Assembly: GCF_963924675.1 (NCBI RefSeq)
Contig: NC_089236.1
Location: forward strand, 45,850,500 to 45,914,499
Source of the DNA: Phocoena phocoena
Lineage: Eukaryota > Chordata > Mammalia > Artiodactyla > Phocoenidae
Reading direction: 5' to 3'
Length of the DNA stretch: 64,000 nucleotides
Shown: one piece after another, positions 59,699 to 64,000 of the stretch
How positions within the stretch are numbered: the first letter of the stretch is position 1
How the letters are laid out: each line of letters starts with the position of its first letter
Made by a program: the position numbers and the translations under genes
Notes under the pieces: model-generated
Database searches by the model: none
Seen by the model: the letters and a program-made list of their open reading frames with translations, nothing else
What the model was told of the DNA's origin: nothing

Positions 59699-61384
59699 AT
59701 TTTATAACATATGCACAAGAGTAGTGCATCATAATAAGAATGATATCTACATGAAAACTTTTAAAAGTTAAATGTTCAGAAAATATAAATGATGGTTATT
59801 ATTAACAGATGATAGTACTTGGATTTCATTCTTTGTCTCTTTTTTTCTAATTTTTGTCATTTTGCTTTCCTTAGCATATTTCAATAATCATGTTCATTAT
59901 TTTCACAAAAAATAGTAAGTCCTATTCTCAAAGTAATTAACATATTTAATTTATCTTCAACTATAGGAAACACACTCATCCTTAAAGCCTAGCTATTTTT
60001 CACTGTACCATCTTTTTTCAACTCTCCACCTCCTGTCCCACCCCAGGTTTCAGCCAACCCTTTGAGGATTTAAAATTTCCAAATTTTTGAGAGTTCCATC
60101 AAATTTGTTTTTATTCTGAGGTAACTTTACAACATAAAGTAAAAAGTCACCAACATCAACACAGACAATGCAGTGTGAAGGTTCTTTATGATACTCTGCC
60201 TTCCTTTTTGATCCGAAGACAAAGCTTGGTTCTTGGAAACTAAAAATTGCTGGTCTCATTGGAACAGTGCTTTATAAAAGGAGTTGATGCCTATGTGAAT
60301 ACAGTGTGCACAATTATGCAAGTAGCCATTAACCTTTAAGCTGTATCCAGCTCTTCCTGAGCACAATCATTTACTTGGGGGTATCAAGTTAACATCAACT
60401 GAGCTCTTATCATCTTACAGACCTGTGAAAGTATTATTTGGCATTTACAGTCTATTGTCTCTTCACCTGCGGCTTATTTTCCTGTGGTTCAAGAACTCAA
60501 AATTACGTCTTCTTATACAGTAAAGCTGAACAAAAATTTTTGATGTTCCACTTTTCTTTTACAGAAGACACTGATTTCCCCAGTGGTTGCATAGAATTGT
60601 TTCAAATTCCTGGACAATGTAGTTCCAAAGTCTATACTTATTTGAATTATGCAGATAAGATTCTAAAGAAATCCTCTTCATTTTCTTTATTATTTTACCT
60701 GTGGGAACAATTCATGTTTTGTATGTGCACATGTGTGTGTTTGAGGAAGGGTTATAGAATTATGTGTTAGTCCATGTAATAAACAAGGAAAGTCTGCAGT
60801 GATCAGCAGAATAGTTAGAAAGCGCTACTTCTTGACCATAAGGGGTGGAAGAGGTTTTTTTTGTGCGATATATTTTCAAATGTTTCTATATGAATTGTTT
60901 TTGTGCTTTATTTCTGGTCATTTATTTTTCTATTTTAAATCATCTTTCCAGAAAATATCAACCAATTCTTAGGCTGTACCAGTTTCCTGACAAGATGAAA
61001 TGAGCAAACACAATGAACAAATTTTATCACATACTCAAATGCTGTTTAGATCTCTTGAATAAAATGAAAGAAACTCATATATATCTACAACTACCTCAAA
61101 CTTCATAAATATCTCTTAAGGAGTTTATACTTTTCTTTGTTTATCTTCAACCAGCTGAACTGGCCATTCTATTTACAATGAGTTTGTCCGAAACCTGTGT
61201 GTCATCCATGAATTTACTATTTTCCACATCCTTACTTCCAAATAACCATCCCTTAAAGATCACTAAATATTGATTTCTTTTCTTCGTACCCCTAACACTT
61301 TGCTAGTGTGGTTTCCCATTTTCTTTCTTGTGGTTTACTGTAGTAACCTAATTTGTCTGCACTGTTGAAAACTTCCAGACATGA
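59699..61384. other. Single-copy DNA, no gene supported
   Basis: Two short open frames occur here (110 codons on plus at 60438-60770; 69 codons on minus at 60050-60259). Neither has a recognisable domain, splice context or neighbour, and both are within chance length. Confidence 0.4.
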
Positions 61385-62160
61385 ACCGACATTTTACTGA
61401 AGAGGATAGCCAGATGGCAAATAAGCACATGTAAAGTTGTTCAACATCATTCATCATCAGGGAAAAGTAAAAACCACCATGGGATTTCACTAAATATCTA
61501 TCAAAATGACTAAAATAAAAAAAACTGTGGAAACATCAAATGCTAAGGAGGATGCAGAGACACAGAGTCCCTCATGCTTTGCTGATAGGTATGTAAAGTG
61601 ATGCAACTTCTTTGAAAACACTTTGGCAGTTTATTATAAAACTAAACATGCAACATGTAAGACTTATGTTTACACACAGACCTGTACATACATGAATGTT
61701 TATAGCAGCTTTAATCATAATGGCTGAAACCTAGAGACGACCTGGATGTCTTTAAACAGGTATATGCTTAAACAAACTGTGATACAGCCATGCCATGGAA
61801 TACTGCTTGACAAAAAAATGCAACAAACTACTAATACATGTAATAACCCAGATTAGTCTCCAGAGAATCATGCTGATTCACGTCAATCTCAAAATGTTAT
61901 ATACTTTATGAATCCATTTCAATAACAGCATTGAAATGACAAAATTATAGAACTAAAGAACAGGTCAGCGGTTACCAAAGGTTAAGGAGCTGGCAGGAAG
62001 AAAAGAAAAAATCGTATTAGAAAAAGGCAATACAAGGGATCCTTGTGGTTATGGAACTATTCTTTATTTTCACTGTGTGATGGGTGAATGAATCTAAACG
62101 TGATAAAATTGCACAGAACTAATCACACACACACAAGTACAAGTAGATCTGGGAAAATTT
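61385..62160 (+). mobile_element. Ancient L1 3'-region relic
   Basis: Degraded L1 text in order: GACATTTTACTGAAGAGGAT, GCAAATAAGCACATG, TTGTTCAACATCATTCATCA, GTACATACATGAATGTTTATAGCAG-type sequence, CAGCCATGCCATGGAATACT, then GGTCAGCGGTTACCAAAGG and a TGATAAAATTGCACAGAACT 3'UTR phrase. No frame survives. Confidence 0.75.
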
Positions 62161-62589
62161 GAAGAATGTTGGTGTGAAGGGAGAGACTACTGAAATAGAG
62201 GAGAGAGATTGAAACAAAGGGCAGGAGAGGTTTTAAGCTCTGGGGCATGCTAGTGAGAAAACATTACTGGAAGTTAGTGGGGAGGTTGATCATGATGATG
62301 AGGCCATCTGTGTTTGCTAATTGGTGCTCATTGAAGTTAGGCTTCTGTTCTCCTACGGAGACCTGGATATATGTCACTACTTTAAAGATTACATTTCAAA
62401 GGGATGGATCTCAGGTCCTTGAGAAGGACATTCCTGGGCTGTAGAAGTTTTACATCTCAAAGAGGCATCTCAAAGAATTTACAATTTACAAAGAAATACC
62501 CTTAAGAAAAGGGAGGTCAGGGGCCTATATCAGGAAAAAACACATCTAAAATTTAGCTCAGCTGAGGGAAATGTTCAGGCTGTCTTGGT

Positions 62590-62870
62590 CACTTCCAATC
62601 CATTCCTCACACTGCAGCAATTTCTTTAATTCTTTGGTGAAACAGCCATTAGAAGTTTTCCTGAATCCATTATACCTCTTCTATGAAAACTTTGAAGGCA
62701 TCTGCTACTAATGGTATTTTTATTATTCTATCTCACGCAGTGTACTGCAAGCTCTTTGAAAGCAAGTACTGTGTCTGCCACCTTGTGTTCTTTGCATTAG
62801 GCTAGAACCTGGCACATAATTTTTTTACTCATTTGGCAAATCTCTATTAGGCAATTCAAATATGTCAGAA
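62590..62870 (+). mobile_element. L2 3' fragment
   Basis: GTACTGCAAGCTCTTTGAAA, GCAAGTACTGTGTCTGCC and CTAGAACCTGGCACATAAT match the L2 terminal phrases (taagctccttgagggcagg...cctggcacat). Confidence 0.65.
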
Positions 62871-63185
62871 ACTCTAGAAACCCTCTTTGTCATGTCACTT
62901 GCTTTTTTTTTTTCCTTTGGATTTCTCTCCTAATACCCACATATTTTGCACCTCAGAACAAAATTTGTGCACACACGTAGTTATTATTTTTTCCAAGTAA
63001 AAAAATAGTGTTTGTTCACTCCATTCAGGATATTCAACAGACTTAAAATTTAATTAATACTTTTTGTTCCCTCCAAACCTGTTCCTTTTCCTTATTCTTT
63101 ACTGTAGTTTAGGATAGCAATATTCATGTCATTACTCAAAACAGAAAAAATGAAGTCATCCTAAACCCTTCTTTGTTTTTCAGCT

Positions 63186-63640
63186 TGTGAACAAAGAGAA
63201 ATGAACAACATTGTTCACCACCCAGTTCTACAAGGTTTAAGTCACAACCCACTGCAATTGTCCACCTACCTGCACCCTGAGAAGAATTCAGGGTGAAAAA
63301 CCGTCAGTCTGTGCTTTGGATAAACAAGCAGATAAATAGTTAGATACATATCTCAGGAAAATTTCAATAATCCCAAATTTTCACATTTTCCCATACATAG
63401 AAAAGCACTAAAATCATTAACTTGAGATGCTTGTTCTTTGGGATTAGCAGTCATCCTTAACAAGATGTATGCTTGACTGTATGTTTCTCTTAGCCAGAAA
63501 ATTCATATATAAACTACCTTTTCTACAAAATACTGAGTTACTGAGAGGCTATCATCTCCCAGGCTATAGTCCACAGTAAGTTCCCTGAATAAAACTTAAA
63601 CTCACAATTCTCATGCTGTGCATTTTTCTTTAAGTTGAAA
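63186..63640 (+). mobile_element. Diverged LTR, same family as 25616-26100
   Basis: It starts TGTGAACAAAGAGAAATG and shares ordered blocks with the minus-strand LTR at 25616: CACCCTGAGAAGAATTCAGG, ACATAGAAAAGCACTAAAAT followed by CATTAACT, TATATAAA (63506-63513), GAGAGGCTATC, GGCTATAGTCCACAGTAAG, AATAAA (63588-63593) and ACTCACAATTCTCATGC. The 3' CA end is mutated and no duplication is visible. It is clearly older. No retroviral genes flank it. Confidence 0.75.
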
Positions 63641-63814
63641 ATCCCCTATTTTTATTTGGTGAGCAGGCCCTAATGATTGTGCCACTAAAGTGGCATTTCC
63701 ATCTCCTCTTTTTCATACCTAAAGTCATTCCTTTAGGTCATCAATAACCTGGTATTAGTCTCTCTGACTTGCCCAATCCTTTGTCCACATTCCAATCAAG
63801 TAATTTTTTTAAAA

Positions 63815-64000
63815 AATAGAATCTAATCATGCCACAATTCCGAAGCACTTCCTACCCTCTCTTCCCTCTACCCCCATCACCAAATATAAACTCTAGAGTC
63901 CTTAGCATGGTATACAATGATCTTCAGGATCCAGCTTCCACCTCCCTCTCTAGACTCTTCACATTCCTTCACTCATGTTATGCTCCAGAAATGATCTTGC
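63815..64000 (+). mobile_element. L2 LINE fragment running off the right edge
   Basis: TCTAATCATGCCACAATTCC, ACTCTAGAGTCCTTAGCATG, GATCTTCAGGATCCAGCTTC and CTCATGTTATGCTCCAG follow the L2 3' half in order (compare 37566). It is cut by the window end. Confidence 0.75.

Noticed and set aside
60438..60770. 110-codon plus-strand frame (and a 69-codon minus-strand frame at 60050-60259) as possible exons
   Set aside because: No recognisable domain, no convincing splice sites and chance-compatible length. Conservation data would be needed.
1..64000. A previously undescribed gene system (defence, biosynthetic or similar operon)
   Set aside because: The window has eukaryotic repeat-dense structure, and no host protein-coding gene or operon-like gene group was found.

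Overview
The window is AT-rich mammalian genomic DNA with no recognisable host protein-coding gene, tRNA, rRNA or snRNA. It most likely comes from a cetacean. The main evidence is about eleven copies of a roughly 200-bp tRNA-derived SINE with CHR-2 structure, two longer CHR-1-type copies, three long L1 elements, and no sign of ruminant BovB/Bov-tA or pig PRE-1 repeats. The lineage call rests on recognising these families by eye; no database was searched.

Layout. 1-3997: the 5' part of a young L1 on the minus strand (CpG-rich 5'UTR with three 38-bp tandem units, intact ORF1, ORF2 open to the window edge). 4008-5800: two older L1 3' fragments on the minus strand. 6120-10350: unique AT-rich DNA with SINEs, then a 5'UTR-only piece of an older L1 carrying two SINE insertions, one of them a head/tail chimera with a possible 3' transduction. 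10949-18436: a full-length but dead plus-strand L1 with target-site duplications, interrupted by one SINE and capped by another that landed in its 3' duplication. 18679-20465: unrecognised sequence with one 435-bp open frame. 20470-20861 and 25616-26100: two solo LTRs of endogenous retroviruses, both minus strand and both flanked by 4-bp duplications. 26105-41460: a long, mostly single-copy stretch with MIR and L2 relics, one unassigned 1.4-kb repeat-like block and TA microsatellites. 41927-52415: a layered locus in which a 5'-inverted (twin-primed) L1 was later split by a full-length L1 and by a SINE. 53223-54705: a second, independent 5'-inverted L1 with recognisable duplications. 54718-64000: single-copy DNA with MIR, L2, old L1, a 265-bp CTTT tract, SINEs, and a third LTR of the same family as the one at 25616.

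The sequence records successive retrotransposition: L1 reverse transcriptase and endonuclease supply the machinery, and the SINEs used it in trans, as their A-rich tails and 10-18 bp target duplications show. The only L1 here with uninterrupted reading frames is the one cut by the left edge, so it is the only candidate for recent or current activity. No new biological system was found. The observations most worth checking are that L1, its 5'UTR repeats and antisense frame, the chimeric SINE, and the two twin-primed L1s.
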